Below are positions 52,304 to 60,723 of a stretch of DNA of 64,000 bases, piece after piece. Below the pieces are notes generated by a model. It did no database searches. It saw only the letters and a list, made by a program, of their open reading frames with translations, and was not told the origin of the DNA. The translations under genes and the position numbers were made by a program. The number at the start of each line of letters is the position of its first letter. Position 1 is the stretch's first letter. Origin of the DNA: UBA10365 sp041441915 (GTDB taxonomy: Bacteria > Pseudomonadota > Alphaproteobacteria > Rhodobacterales > Rhodobacteraceae); the NCBI GenBank assembly GCA_041441915.1, contig JASDRS010000019.1:1-64000 (forward strand), given 5' to 3'.

Positions 52304-52381
52304 CGGGCCATGGCGCAGCCTGGTTAGCGCGTCCGTCTGGGGGACGGAAGGTCGTGAGTTCGAATCTCGCTGGCCCGACCA
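52304..52381 (+). tRNA. tRNA-Pro (anticodon GGG)
   Basis: A 78-base cloverleaf. Acceptor CGGGCCA pairs with TGGCCCG. The anticodon stem TCCGT/ACGGA encloses CTGGGGG (anticodon GGG). The T-arm has TTCGAAT, and the D-arm is GCGCAGCCTGGTTAGCGC. CCA is encoded. A terminator follows directly. Confidence 0.96.
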
Positions 52382-52388
52382 ATTTGAC

Positions 52389-52430
52389 AACGCCCGCGTT
52401 CTAGAGACTGGATGCGGGCGTTATCTTTTC
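52389..52430 (+). terminator. Terminator downstream of tRNA-Pro
   Basis: AACGCCCGC (52389-52397) pairs with GCGGGCGTT (52414-52422), followed by ATCTTTTC. It begins eight bases past the tRNA CCA end and lies before dcd, so it closes the tRNA transcript. Confidence 0.8.
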
Positions 52431-52454
52431 TGCGGCTGATTAAAGGAATTGCGC

Positions 52455-53534
52455 ATGACTTTAGGTGTACTTGCCTCGCAAACAATCTCAGAAATGATCC
52501 TCTCTGGCGTAATCATGGCCAAAACTCCAATTCTACAATCGCAAGTCCAGCCTGCAAGCCTTGATTTGCGATTGGGCAATGTGGCCTATCGCGTGCGTGC
52601 CTCGTTTTTAACGGGACATGGGCGGAAGGTGGCCGATCGAATCAAAGCATTTGGAATGCACCAAATTGATCTGGTACAGGGTACTGTGCTGGAAAAGGGC
52701 TGCGTTTATATTATTCCATTGATGGAAACTTTGTACCTTCCAAAAGGCATTTCTGCGATAGCCAATGCCAAGTCATCAACGGGGCGGCTTGACCTTTTGA
52801 CCCGCACCATTACCGATGGAGGGATTGAATTTGATCGCATTCCCGAAGGCTATAATGGCCCGCTTTATGCTGAAGTCTGCCCTCGCTCATTTTCTGTTTT
52901 AGCGCGCGCAGGTCAAAGGCTTAATCAAATTCGCTTTCGCGTTGGCCATGCTGTGCTGTCAGATGTTGATATCGCCGCGCTGCACACCAAGACCCCACTC
53001 GTGTCAGGAGAGGCTATGATTTCCGAAGGTTTAGCTTTTTCGGTTGATCTGCACCCCAAAAGCGGCGATCTAGTCGGCTACCGCGCCAAGCCCCATACGG
53101 GCGTAATTGATCTAGATCTGTTAAATCATTATAGCCCTGCCGACTTTTGGGAAGACGTACGCACTTACGAGGGGCGCATCATCCTAGACCCTGGAGCTTT
53201 TTACATTCTAGTGAGCCGCGAAGCCGTGACCATTCCCCCTGAATATGCCGCCGAAATGGCCCCCTATTTGGCAATGGTAGGTGAATTCCGTGTGCACTAC
53301 GCTGGTTTTTTCGACCCAGGCTTTGGACATGCCTCAACTGGCGGCACGGGGTCGCGCGGCGTTTTAGAAGTGCGCTGTCACGAAGCACCCTTTGTTTTAG
53401 AGCATGGACAAATTGTGGGCCGCCTAGTCTATGAAAAGATGCAGATTATCCCCGAAATGCTATATGGCGCGGGTCTTTTTTCAAATTACCAAGGTCAGGG
53501 CCTTAAGCTTTCTAAACATTTTCAAGCGCCCTAG
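52455..53534 (+). CDS. dcd: dCTP deaminase, long alphaproteobacterial form
   Basis: Deaminates dCTP to dUTP in thymidylate supply. At 359 aa it is nearly twice the length of E. coli Dcd; this long type (DCD_N family) has two halves of the dUTPase-like fold. First half: VQPASLDLRLGNVAYRV near 30-46 and NAKSSTGRLDLLTRTITDGG. Second half: PEYAAEMAPYLAMVGEFRVHY, FFDPGFGHASTGGTGSRGV and LEVRCHEAPFVLEHGQIVGRL. These landmarks are the substrate and trimer motifs in both halves. The ATG at 52455 with AAGGA seven bases upstream is preferred to a TTG six bases earlier. It is convergent with the carbonic anhydrase gene, four-base overlap. Confidence 0.92.
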   Translation: MTLGVLASQTISEMILSGVIMAKTPILQSQVQPASLDLRLGNVAYRVRASFLTGHGRKVADRIKAFGMHQIDLVQGTVLEKGCVYIIPLMETLYLPKGISAIANAKSSTGRLDLLTRTITDGGIEFDRIPEGYNGPLYAEVCPRSFSVLARAGQRLNQIRFRVGHAVLSDVDIAALHTKTPLVSGEAMISEGLAFSVDLHPKSGDLVGYRAKPHTGVIDLDLLNHYSPADFWEDVRTYEGRIILDPGAFYILVSREAVTIPPEYAAEMAPYLAMVGEFRVHYAGFFDPGFGHASTGGTGSRGVLEVRCHEAPFVLEHGQIVGRLVYEKMQIIPEMLYGAGLFSNYQGQGLKLSKHFQAP

Positions 53535-54064
53535 GTTTTGTGCCGGACAAATGGCTTAAGCCCTTGGCTAAAACGGTTAGCATTATATTGATAGCTTTCG
53601 GCAGCCTTGATAAGGCCTGTAAGTTCTTCCTCGTCAAGCGCGCGCACCACACGCCCCGGTGACCCCACTACTAAAGATCCAGCAGGAATGATTTTGCGCT
53701 CTGTCACCAAGGCGCCTGCCCCGATCAAGCAGCCTTTGCCAATGACTGCTCCATTTTGAATAACAGCCCCCATACCTATTAGGCTACCCGCCCCAATGAT
53801 GCAGCCATGCACGATCGCGCGGTGGCCAATGGTAACACTTTCACCAACATTAAGCGGATACCCCATGTCACTGTGCAGCACGGCCCCGTCTTGTACATTG
53901 GAGCCTGCACCGATGATCAGCCCTTCGTTATCGCCGCGCATAACTGCACCAAACCAAACCGAAGATCTGGCGCCCAAGACAACATGCCCAATTAGGTTGG
54001 CACTGGGAGCGACCCAGGCACTTTCGTCAATTTCAGGATAAAGGTTACCCAAAGCATAGATCAT
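53531..54064 (-). CDS. Gamma-class carbonic anhydrase family protein
   Basis: A 177-aa left-handed beta-helix trimer. Hexapeptide repeats run through the chain (GAVMRGDNEGLIIGAGSNVQ, IGMGAVIQNGAVIGKG). The metal His set is present: one in AVLHSDMG and two in GHRAIVHGC. Many such proteins (YrdA/PaaY type) have weak or no carbonic anhydrase activity. In Rhodobacterales they are common near gmk, as here: its start overlaps the gmk stop by four bases. Confidence 0.88.
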   Translation of the reverse strand: MIYALGNLYPEIDESAWVAPSANLIGHVVLGARSSVWFGAVMRGDNEGLIIGAGSNVQDGAVLHSDMGYPLNVGESVTIGHRAIVHGCIIGAGSLIGMGAVIQNGAVIGKGCLIGAGALVTERKIIPAGSLVVGSPGRVVRALDEEELTGLIKAAESYQYNANRFSQGLKPFVRHKT

Positions 54065-54696
54065 TTGGCTTCAAATTCTTTGTTCAGGCCCCGAACAAGG
54101 TCTGACAGACCCGGCTGGCGGTCGCGTTTTTGTCGTTCGCCCTGCAAAATTGCAACGAGCTGCGTGAAAGTTGCCTCCACCTCATGATTGACCAAAACAT
54201 AATCATATTCAGCCCAATGGCTGATTTCAGCTCTGCTTTTTTCCATTCGTATGGCTATTACATAGTCGCTGTCTTGGCCGCGTGAACGCAACCGATGTTC
54301 GAGTTCCGTGATCGAGGGCGGTAGGATAAAAATTGACACCACATCGCGCCCCAAGATTGAATTGCGGATCTGCTGACCACCTTGCCAGTCAATGTCAAAC
54401 AGCGTGTCGCAACCCTGCTCCATAGCTTCTTCCACAGGAGCCCTGGGCGAACCGTAAAGATTGTCAAACACCTCGGCATGTTCAAGCATATCACCTGAAC
54501 TTATCATGGCTTCAAAATCATCGCAGGTTTTGAAATAGTAATCCTGACCGTCGACCTCATTGTGGCGTGGCGCGCGGGTGGTAGCGGAAATAGAAAAACG
54601 AATCTTTGGGTCCCATGCAATTAAACGACGTGAAAGAGTAGATTTCCCTGCTCCGGAAGGCGAAGATAAAATAAGCAAAAGTCCGCGTCTGTACAT
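54061..54696 (-). CDS. gmk: Guanylate kinase
   Basis: Phosphorylates GMP to GDP. A 211-aa chain: Walker A SSPSGAGKSTLSRRL near 10-24, SISATTRAPRHNEVDGQDYYF (given in part; GMP-binding Ser, Arg and Tyr), AEVFDNLYGSPRAPVEEAM and FDIDWQGGQQI. Length is normal. It precedes the gamma-carbonic-anhydrase gene with a four-base overlap. Upstream 244 bases are gene-free. Confidence 0.95.
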   Translation of the reverse strand: MYRRGLLLILSSPSGAGKSTLSRRLIAWDPKIRFSISATTRAPRHNEVDGQDYYFKTCDDFEAMISSGDMLEHAEVFDNLYGSPRAPVEEAMEQGCDTLFDIDWQGGQQIRNSILGRDVVSIFILPPSITELEHRLRSRGQDSDYVIAIRMEKSRAEISHWAEYDYVLVNHEVEATFTQLVAILQGERQKRDRQPGLSDLVRGLNKEFEAK

Positions 54697-54940
54697 AAAA
54701 GCCCCCTTAGTTCACACGGTACTACAATTTGATCGTCGACAAAGCCAAGGCCAAGCTCTTTGGCCCCAAATAGCATCGTCTCCGCACTATTAGTCAGCCA
54801 AAATTGCAATCAAAAACAACACGCCTTTACCAGAAATATTTTAACCTTTATAAACTTCTCGAAGAGCAGCGGCGATCTTGCGCAAAGAAAGACGGCCGCC
54901 TCACCTAATCTGTCTGTTAAAAAATTAATACTGACAAGTC

Positions 54941-56317
54941 TTAGCTTGCCACCCGCACGCGGTCGCGTCCAGAACGAAACGAAGAAAGCTCCTCAGAAAC
55001 CAAAAAAGCTAATTCTAAAGATTGACTAGCATTGAGCCTTGGGTCGCAAGCGGTGTGATAACGATCGGCCAGATTTTTATCGGTGATATCACGTAAGCCA
55101 CCCGTGCACTCAGTAACATCTTGGCCAGTCATTTCAAAATGAACGCCGCCTGGTATGGTGCCTTCAGCCTTATGAATCCCAAAAAATTCATGCACTTCAC
55201 GCAAAACAGATTCGAAAGGTCGCGTTTTATAGCCCGAAGCCGCCTTGATCGTATTTCCGTGCATCCCATCACAGGTCCAAAGTACATTGGCACCTTCAGC
55301 TTTAACCGTTTGAATGAGGCGCGGCAGATGGTCGCTGACTTTACCTGCGCCAAAGCGTGCTATTAGCGTCAAACGACCCTCCTCATTTTCGGGGTTGAGC
55401 TTGGCCATTAGAATTTTCAGATCTTCGGTGGTCGTGGTAGGGCCGCATTTCAAGCCAATGGGATTTGTCACGCCACGGCAGAACTCCACATGCGCACCGT
55501 CAGGCTGGCGCGTACGATCTCCGATCCAAATCATATGGCCTGACCCTGCGATCGGCTTGCCCGAGATGCTATCAATTCGGCACAGCGCCTCTTCATATTC
55601 CAGCAAAAGTGCCTCGTGAGAGGTATAGAAATCTACTTGCGCCAGTTGATGTGCAGTGGCTCCATCAACGCCAGCGGCCGACATAAAGTCAAGCGCATCG
55701 GATATTCGGTTGGAAATTTCACGGTAGCGCTCGGCTTTGTCATGCTCGGCAAAACCCAAAGTCCACGAATGTACGCGGTGAATATCAGCAAAACCGCCAG
55801 TAGAAAAAGCGCGCAGCAAATTAAGTGTCGCGGCAGCTTGGGTGTAAGCCTGCAACATTCGGTTTGGATCAGGCAAGCGCGCGTCATAGGAGAAGTCAAA
55901 GCCATTGATAATATCGCCGCGATAGCTGGGAAGTTCAACACCATTGATTACTTCGGTCGGTCCCGAGCGCGGCTTGGCAAATTGCCCCGCCATCCGCCCC
56001 ACTTTCACCACAGGTACTTTGGCACCATAGGTCAAAACTACAGCCATTTGCAGCATCACGCGAAATGTATCACGAATATTATCTGCACTAAATTCGGCGA
56101 AACTTTCGGCGCAATCACCGCCCTGCAACAAAAAGGCCTTACCCTGAGCAGCCATCGCCAATTTATTTTTCAAGCGGCACGCTTCGCCTGCAAAAACCAA
56201 GGGCGGATATTTAGAAAGCTGAGCTTCAACCAATTTTAATAAGCCTAAATCGGGGTAATCTGGCATCTGCACCCGAGGTTTCGCGCGCCAATCTGATTTG
56301 GTCCAGTTTTGAGCCAT
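54941..56317 (-). CDS. aroG: Class II 3-deoxy-7-phosphoheptulonate (DAHP) synthase
   Basis: First step of the shikimate pathway, phosphoenolpyruvate plus erythrose-4-phosphate. A 458-aa plant-type class II enzyme: QGGDCAESFAEF (near 83-94, metal Cys), KVGRMAGQFAKPRSGP, YTQAAATLNLLRAFS, SHEALLLEYEEALCRI, WIGDRTRQPDGAHVEFCRG, VLWTCDGMHGNTI and HFEMTGQDVTECTGG. All metal ligands are visible. Feedback sites cannot be read. The next genes of the pathway (aroB, aroK) are at about 8-9.5 kb on the same strand. Divergent from the GlxA-type regulator. Confidence 0.95.
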   Translation of the reverse strand: MAQNWTKSDWRAKPRVQMPDYPDLGLLKLVEAQLSKYPPLVFAGEACRLKNKLAMAAQGKAFLLQGGDCAESFAEFSADNIRDTFRVMLQMAVVLTYGAKVPVVKVGRMAGQFAKPRSGPTEVINGVELPSYRGDIINGFDFSYDARLPDPNRMLQAYTQAAATLNLLRAFSTGGFADIHRVHSWTLGFAEHDKAERYREISNRISDALDFMSAAGVDGATAHQLAQVDFYTSHEALLLEYEEALCRIDSISGKPIAGSGHMIWIGDRTRQPDGAHVEFCRGVTNPIGLKCGPTTTTEDLKILMAKLNPENEEGRLTLIARFGAGKVSDHLPRLIQTVKAEGANVLWTCDGMHGNTIKAASGYKTRPFESVLREVHEFFGIHKAEGTIPGGVHFEMTGQDVTECTGGLRDITDKNLADRYHTACDPRLNASQSLELAFLVSEELSSFRSGRDRVRVAS

Positions 56318-56455
56318 GATCTACACCCTATTCCATTTAAAATTTTTATAGGCTTTAGGCGCTCAAATGCCAAGCGGCAAATCGTCAGTTTTCCCCTTGT
56401 GACTACTGAAAAAAACTGTATCGATTGCTCTTTATCGATATATATAGGTCGCACA

Positions 56456-57472
56456 ATGCTTTCCGATAAAACAAAAGACACGCGCCTAACACACACTACT
56501 GAACAAAAGCGCTTTGTTTTTTTGTTGCTGGATCAATTCACAATGCTGTCCTTTGCAAGTGCTATCGAACCTTTGCGGCTGGCAAATCGTATTGCAGAAC
56601 GACAGATTTACACATGGACTCTTGCGGGAGAAGGCGGCACAGAAGCAGTCTGTTCGAATGGCATAAGCTTTAAGCTAGATATGGGGCTAGAAGAGGTCGC
56701 CAGAGACGATGTTATTTTGGTGTGCGGGGGCATCAATGTTCAGCAATCATCTACCAAGTCGGTAGTTTCATGGCTGCGCAAAGAGGCGCGGCGCGGCATT
56801 AGGATTGGCGGCCTTTGCACGGGCGCGCATTGTTTGGCTAAAGCAGGGCTCCTCACGGCCAAAAGAGCCACCATCCATTGGGAAAACCAAGATGGATTTA
56901 GCGAAAAATTTGAAGAAGTGAATCTTACCAAGTCGGTGTTTGCAATCGATGGCAACCGCTTAACCTCGGCAGGTGGCACAGCGTCTTTGGACTTGATGCT
57001 TAAGCTAATAGCAACCGAACATGGAAGTGACTTAGCCAATAACGTGGCTGATTTGTTGATTTATTCATCAATCAGAACCGATCAAGACATTCAGCGCCTT
57101 TCTATTCCTACCCGCATTGGCGTGCGCCATCCAAAATTAGGCCAAGTCATTTTAATGATGGAAAAAAACATCGAAGACACAATCAGCCCTGCTGATATGG
57201 CTAATGATGTGGGCATGTCAACACGACAGCTTGAGCGCCTGTTTCGCCGATATTTAAGTCGCTCTCCAAAACGCTATTATATGGAACTTCGGTTGGCCAA
57301 AGCGCGCAATCTTTTGATGCAAACGGATATGAGTGTGATCAACGTGGCCTTAGCATGCGGCTTCGCAAGTCCGTCGCATTTTTCGAAATGTTATAGGTCA
57401 CATTATAATACAACCCCTTACCGCGAGCGCGGATCGCAAGGTGGACCCACTGTGGGACGCCCATTAATATAA
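56456..57472 (+). CDS. GlxA-family AraC-type regulator with DJ-1/PfpI domain
   Basis: A 338-aa regulator. Its N-terminal class I glutamine amidotransferase-like (DJ-1/PfpI) domain spans about 15-195, with the GLCTGAHCLAKAGLL nucleophile elbow and TIHWENQDGF. The C-terminal AraC pair of helix-turn-helices is at about 230-320 (SPADMANDVGMSTRQLERLF and NVALACGFASPSHFSKCYR). Relatives such as GbdR and CdhR sense betaine- or carnitine-related compounds; the ligand here is unknown. The ATG at 56456 with AGG eight bases upstream fits the family. It lies 495 bases upstream of the liv operon on the same strand, so it could control it, but the gap is long. Confidence 0.88.
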   Translation: MLSDKTKDTRLTHTTEQKRFVFLLLDQFTMLSFASAIEPLRLANRIAERQIYTWTLAGEGGTEAVCSNGISFKLDMGLEEVARDDVILVCGGINVQQSSTKSVVSWLRKEARRGIRIGGLCTGAHCLAKAGLLTAKRATIHWENQDGFSEKFEEVNLTKSVFAIDGNRLTSAGGTASLDLMLKLIATEHGSDLANNVADLLIYSSIRTDQDIQRLSIPTRIGVRHPKLGQVILMMEKNIEDTISPADMANDVGMSTRQLERLFRRYLSRSPKRYYMELRLAKARNLLMQTDMSVINVALACGFASPSHFSKCYRSHYNTTPYRERGSQGGPTVGRPLI

Positions 57473-57489
57473 GGTTGCTCAAAGCAACC
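57473..57489 (+). terminator. Hairpin after the GlxA-type gene
   Basis: GGTTGCT and AGCAACC, seven paired bases with a three-base loop, begin at the stop of the regulator gene. No U-tract follows, so termination would be weak or factor-dependent. Confidence 0.35.
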
Positions 57490-57967
57490 ACAAATTGGGA
57501 AGTCCTTATATTATGGCCCAATATGAAAGGCCTCTAGTTAATTCACCCATGTTCTAAGCGTTGCCCCCGATGTTGTCACAATTTGCGTTACCTCGATTCT
57601 GTCATTTTTGGTTAATTTTATCCACATCACCAGACACAACCTATCCATTGCGACTAAAGTCTGATGTTATATTTAAGAGCTTTTTTACAATCTATACGGC
57701 TTAAATATTTGATATATCAGGTAAAATATTTCTGCCAATCCGTAGTAAGATGGTTGGAATATAAGTAGCTATTTGATCTCCCAAACTGGAAATTTATCAA
57801 CCCAAAAAGCCTGATGGATAAAACAAAAGAACCATTAACGCGTTATAGCCGTGGAATTGGGTCTTTCAATTTGCTCAAATATTATTTTTACTTTACGAAA
57901 GAGCGCAAATTGAACTACATTCGCTCATCTTTGCTAAGATAATCAACAAACGACATGGGAGCTCTAA
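57490..57967. other. Gene-free leader upstream of the liv operon
   Basis: About 480 AT-rich bases with no coding signature. Near the right end an inverted repeat CAATTTGC (57867-57874) and GCAAATTG (57905-57912) could be an operator. GGGAG seven bases before the livK ATG is its ribosome site. Confidence 0.5.
57867..57912. promoter_or_regulatory. Inverted repeat upstream of livK
   Basis: CAATTTGC and GCAAATTG are perfect eight-base complements separated by 30 AT-rich bases, the flanking CTC/GAG partly extending the match. It lies 55-100 bases before livK. Either a widely spaced operator or chance in AT-rich DNA. Confidence 0.3.
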
Positions 57968-59152
57968 ATGAAAAAAATGTTAATGGTAACAACCGCAATA
58001 TTTGCAATGACAGGCTTTGCGGTAGCTGACGAAGTCAAAATAGGTTTGATTCTCGGGTTTACTGGGCCACTTGAATCAATAACCCCTGACATGGGTCATG
58101 GCGCCGAATTGGCCATGTCTGAAGTAAGCGTTTCGGGAAAATTCATGGGTGGCGCTACTGTTACATCAGTCCGTGGCGATTCTACCTGCATAGACGCGGC
58201 GGCGGCGACTGCAGCAGCTGAGCGCTTGGTAACCTCAGACAGGGTATCAGCGATTATGGGTGCTGACTGCTCAGGTGTAACCGCTGCTATCTTACAAAAT
58301 GTTGCACGTCCTAACGGCATTGCGATGATTTCGCCTTCGGCAACTTCGCCAGCTTTGTCAACAGCTGAAGATGATGGCCTGTTTTTCCGTACCGCGCCCT
58401 CAGATGCGCGCCAAGGCGAAGTGATGACTATGGTAATGATGGACCGTGGCTATAAAAACGCCGCGCTAACCTACACAAATAATGACTACGGCAAAGGCTT
58501 GGCTGACAGCTTCCAAGCTGCTTTTGAAAAAGCAGGCGGAAAAATAACAATCACAACCTCACATGACGAAGACAAAGCCGATTACAGTTCAGAAGTTGGA
58601 GCACTGGCTTCAGCTGGCGGAGACATACTGGTTGTAGCTGGCTACGAAGCTGGAGCTGGCCGCGCAATTATCCAAGCCTCACTCGATTCGGGCGCCTTCA
58701 GCACATTCGTTTTGCCAGACGGCATGGTTGGCCAAGCTTTGGTAGATGCAATTGGTTCAGGTCTCAATGGCTCGTTTGGTCAAAACCCTGGCACTGACAG
58801 CCAAGGAGCTGAAGATTTCCAAAAAATGGCGGAAAAAGCTGGATTTAATGGTGAAGGCGCGTTTGCACCAGAATCTTACGACGCTGCGGCTTTGATCTTG
58901 TTGTCGATGGCGGCTGCCAATTCAACAGATTCGAAGGAATGGGCTGGCAAAGTAATGGACATTGCGAATGCCCCTGGAGTTGAAATTTTTCCAGGCCAGC
59001 TCGCTGAAGCGTTAGTGCTCATATCAGCAGGCTTTGATATTGACTACGCTGGTGCAAGTGCAGTTGAGCTTGTTGGCGCAGGTGAGTCTAAAGGCAACTA
59101 CAGAGAAATAGAAATTAAAGACGGTAAAGTTACAACCGCTGGCTACCGTTAA
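57968..59152 (+). CDS. livK: ABC transporter periplasmic substrate-binding protein, branched-chain amino acid (LivK) type
   Basis: A 394-aa periplasmic receptor. Signal peptide MKKMLMVTTAIFAMTGFAVA, cleaved before DEVKIG. The mature protein has the type I periplasmic fold: VKIGLILGFTGPLES, MGADCSGVTAAILQ, ALTYTNNDYGKGLADSF and FAPESYDAAALILLS. Three Cys-poor lobes and length are normal. The ligand could be a branched-chain amino acid, an amide or urea; sequence does not tell. It is first in a five-gene liv operon, followed by a strong hairpin. Confidence 0.88.
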   Translation: MKKMLMVTTAIFAMTGFAVADEVKIGLILGFTGPLESITPDMGHGAELAMSEVSVSGKFMGGATVTSVRGDSTCIDAAAATAAAERLVTSDRVSAIMGADCSGVTAAILQNVARPNGIAMISPSATSPALSTAEDDGLFFRTAPSDARQGEVMTMVMMDRGYKNAALTYTNNDYGKGLADSFQAAFEKAGGKITITTSHDEDKADYSSEVGALASAGGDILVVAGYEAGAGRAIIQASLDSGAFSTFVLPDGMVGQALVDAIGSGLNGSFGQNPGTDSQGAEDFQKMAEKAGFNGEGAFAPESYDAAALILLSMAAANSTDSKEWAGKVMDIANAPGVEIFPGQLAEALVLISAGFDIDYAGASAVELVGAGESKGNYREIEIKDGKVTTAGYR

Positions 59153-59161
59153 TAACTTCTA

Positions 59162-59207
59162 AATCAAAAACAACGACCCGGGAAAACTTGGGTCGTTGTT
59201 TTTGATT
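59162..59207 (+). terminator. Strong intra-operon hairpin between livK and livG
   Basis: A perfect 18-base inverted repeat (59162-59179 with 59190-59207) encloses a ten-base loop. The stem is GACCC/GGGTC at the loop and A/T-rich at the base, ending in a T5 stretch on the 3' arm. It starts 9 bases past the livK stop. It should terminate most transcripts or stabilise the livK message, making the receptor in excess over the transporter. Confidence 0.8.
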
Positions 59208-59236
59208 GCATCACCAAGTGACCATTGGAGAACTTT

Positions 59237-60019
59237 ATGATTGTCGTTGAAGATGTGCACAAACACTTTGGCGGTTTTCATGCTGTCGATGGGGCAAGTT
59301 TAAAAATAAAAACTGGATCAATCACTGGCTTGATTGGACCCAACGGTGCTGGGAAAACAACTCTTTTCAATGTTATAGCAGGAAATGTTCAAGCAACCTC
59401 AGGCCGCGTCGTAATGGATAGTGAAGATATTACTGGCCTTGCGCCGCATGAACTATTTAAGAAAGGTTTGCTGCGAACCTTTCAAATAGCCCATGAGTTT
59501 GGCTCTTTAACCGTGCGGGAAAATTTGATGATGGTTCCGGGGAACCAGGCTGGCGAAAATCTGTTGAACGCCTGTTTTAACCGCAAAAAAATTAACGCCC
59601 AAGAAACGGCCCTGGGCGAAAAAGCCGACGAAGTGTTAGAGTTCCTGACCATCTCGCATCTAGCCAATCAGAGCGCAGCACATGTTTCAGGTGGACAAAA
59701 AAAACTTTTGGAACTTGGCCGAACAATGATGGTTGATGCCAAGATCGTGTTTCTTGACGAAGTGGGTGCCGGAGTGAACCGCACGCTATTAAACACAATC
59801 GCTGATGCGATTCAGCGACTTAACCAGGAGAAAGGCTATACATTCTGCGTCATTGAGCATGACATGGATTTCATTGCTCGCCTCTGTGACCCCGTCATCT
59901 GTATGGCCGAGGGTCGGGTTTTGGCCCAAGGTACTGTGGATGAATTAAAAAATAATGAACGCGTGATTGAAGCCTATTTGGGTACGGGGCTAAAGAATAA
60001 GGTGGCTAAACATGACTGA
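59237..60019 (+). CDS. livG: Branched-chain amino acid-type ABC transporter ATPase LivG
   Basis: A 260-aa ABC ATPase of the LivG subfamily. Walker A GPNGAGKTT near 35-43, the Q-loop region with RTFQIAHEFGSLTVREN, signature VSGGQKKLLELGR, Walker B KIVFLDEVGAG (Glu retained, D-loop variant GAGVNRTLLNT), and switch His in CVIEHDMDFIA. The Walker B follow-on lacks the usual 'PxAG' Pro. The ATG at 59237, with GGAG six bases upstream, is preferred over a TTG at 59225. It overlaps livF by eight bases. Confidence 0.9.
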   Translation: MIVVEDVHKHFGGFHAVDGASLKIKTGSITGLIGPNGAGKTTLFNVIAGNVQATSGRVVMDSEDITGLAPHELFKKGLLRTFQIAHEFGSLTVRENLMMVPGNQAGENLLNACFNRKKINAQETALGEKADEVLEFLTISHLANQSAAHVSGGQKKLLELGRTMMVDAKIVFLDEVGAGVNRTLLNTIADAIQRLNQEKGYTFCVIEHDMDFIARLCDPVICMAEGRVLAQGTVDELKNNERVIEAYLGTGLKNKVAKHD

Positions 60020-60722
60020 ACCCTTTTTAATAGGTGAGGCCATGACTGGGGGCTATGGATCGACCGATATTTTGCACGGCTGTACTGTGGCAGTGGAAAA
60101 AGGCGAAATTGCCGTAATAGTGGGGCCAAATGGTGCCGGCAAATCAACAGCGATGAAAGCAGTTTTTGGCATGGTGAACCTGCGCTTGGGTTCAGTACGG
60201 CTTGATGGTCACGATATTACCAATCTAAGTCCGCAAGACCGCGTGTCAAAGGGTATGGCATTTGTACCCCAAACCCAAAATATTTTTACCTCGATGACGG
60301 TTGAGGAGAATCTGGAAATGGGTGCTTTTTTGCGCCGCGACAATATCCATGATACTCTTAATCAAGTCTATGATTTGTTTCCTATTTTGCGCGGAAAACG
60401 GCACCAACCGGCGGGTGAACTTTCTGGTGGGCAACGCCAACAAGTAGCCGTGGGGCGTGCTTTGATGACAGAGCCTTTGGTATTGATGTTAGACGAGCCC
60501 ACCGCAGGGGTCAGCCCTATCGTGATGGACGAATTATTTGACCGCATTATTGAAATTGCACGTTCAGGAATTTCAATTCTGATGGTAGAACAAAATGCCC
60601 GCCAAGCACTGAATATCGCCGATAAGGGCTTTGTTTTAGTGCAGGGCACTAACCGCTTTACAGATACAGGAGCAGTTTTGATGGCGGATGACGAAGTGCG
60701 CCGTTCCTTCCTGGGAGGGTAA
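60012..60722 (+). CDS. livF: Branched-chain amino acid-type ABC transporter ATPase LivF
   Basis: A 236-aa partner ATPase. Walker A GPNGAGKSTAMKAVFG near 40-55, FVPQTQNIFTSMTVEENLEMG at the Q-loop (given as a landmark), signature LSGGQRQQVAVGRALM, Walker B VLMLDEPTAGVSP and switch His replaced by Gln in VEQNARQAL, normal for LivF. It starts inside the livG end and stops one base before the livH ATG. Confidence 0.92.
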   Translation: MTEPFLIGEAMTGGYGSTDILHGCTVAVEKGEIAVIVGPNGAGKSTAMKAVFGMVNLRLGSVRLDGHDITNLSPQDRVSKGMAFVPQTQNIFTSMTVEENLEMGAFLRRDNIHDTLNQVYDLFPILRGKRHQPAGELSGGQRQQVAVGRALMTEPLVLMLDEPTAGVSPIVMDELFDRIIEIARSGISILMVEQNARQALNIADKGFVLVQGTNRFTDTGAVLMADDEVRRSFLGG

Positions 60723-60723
60723 G

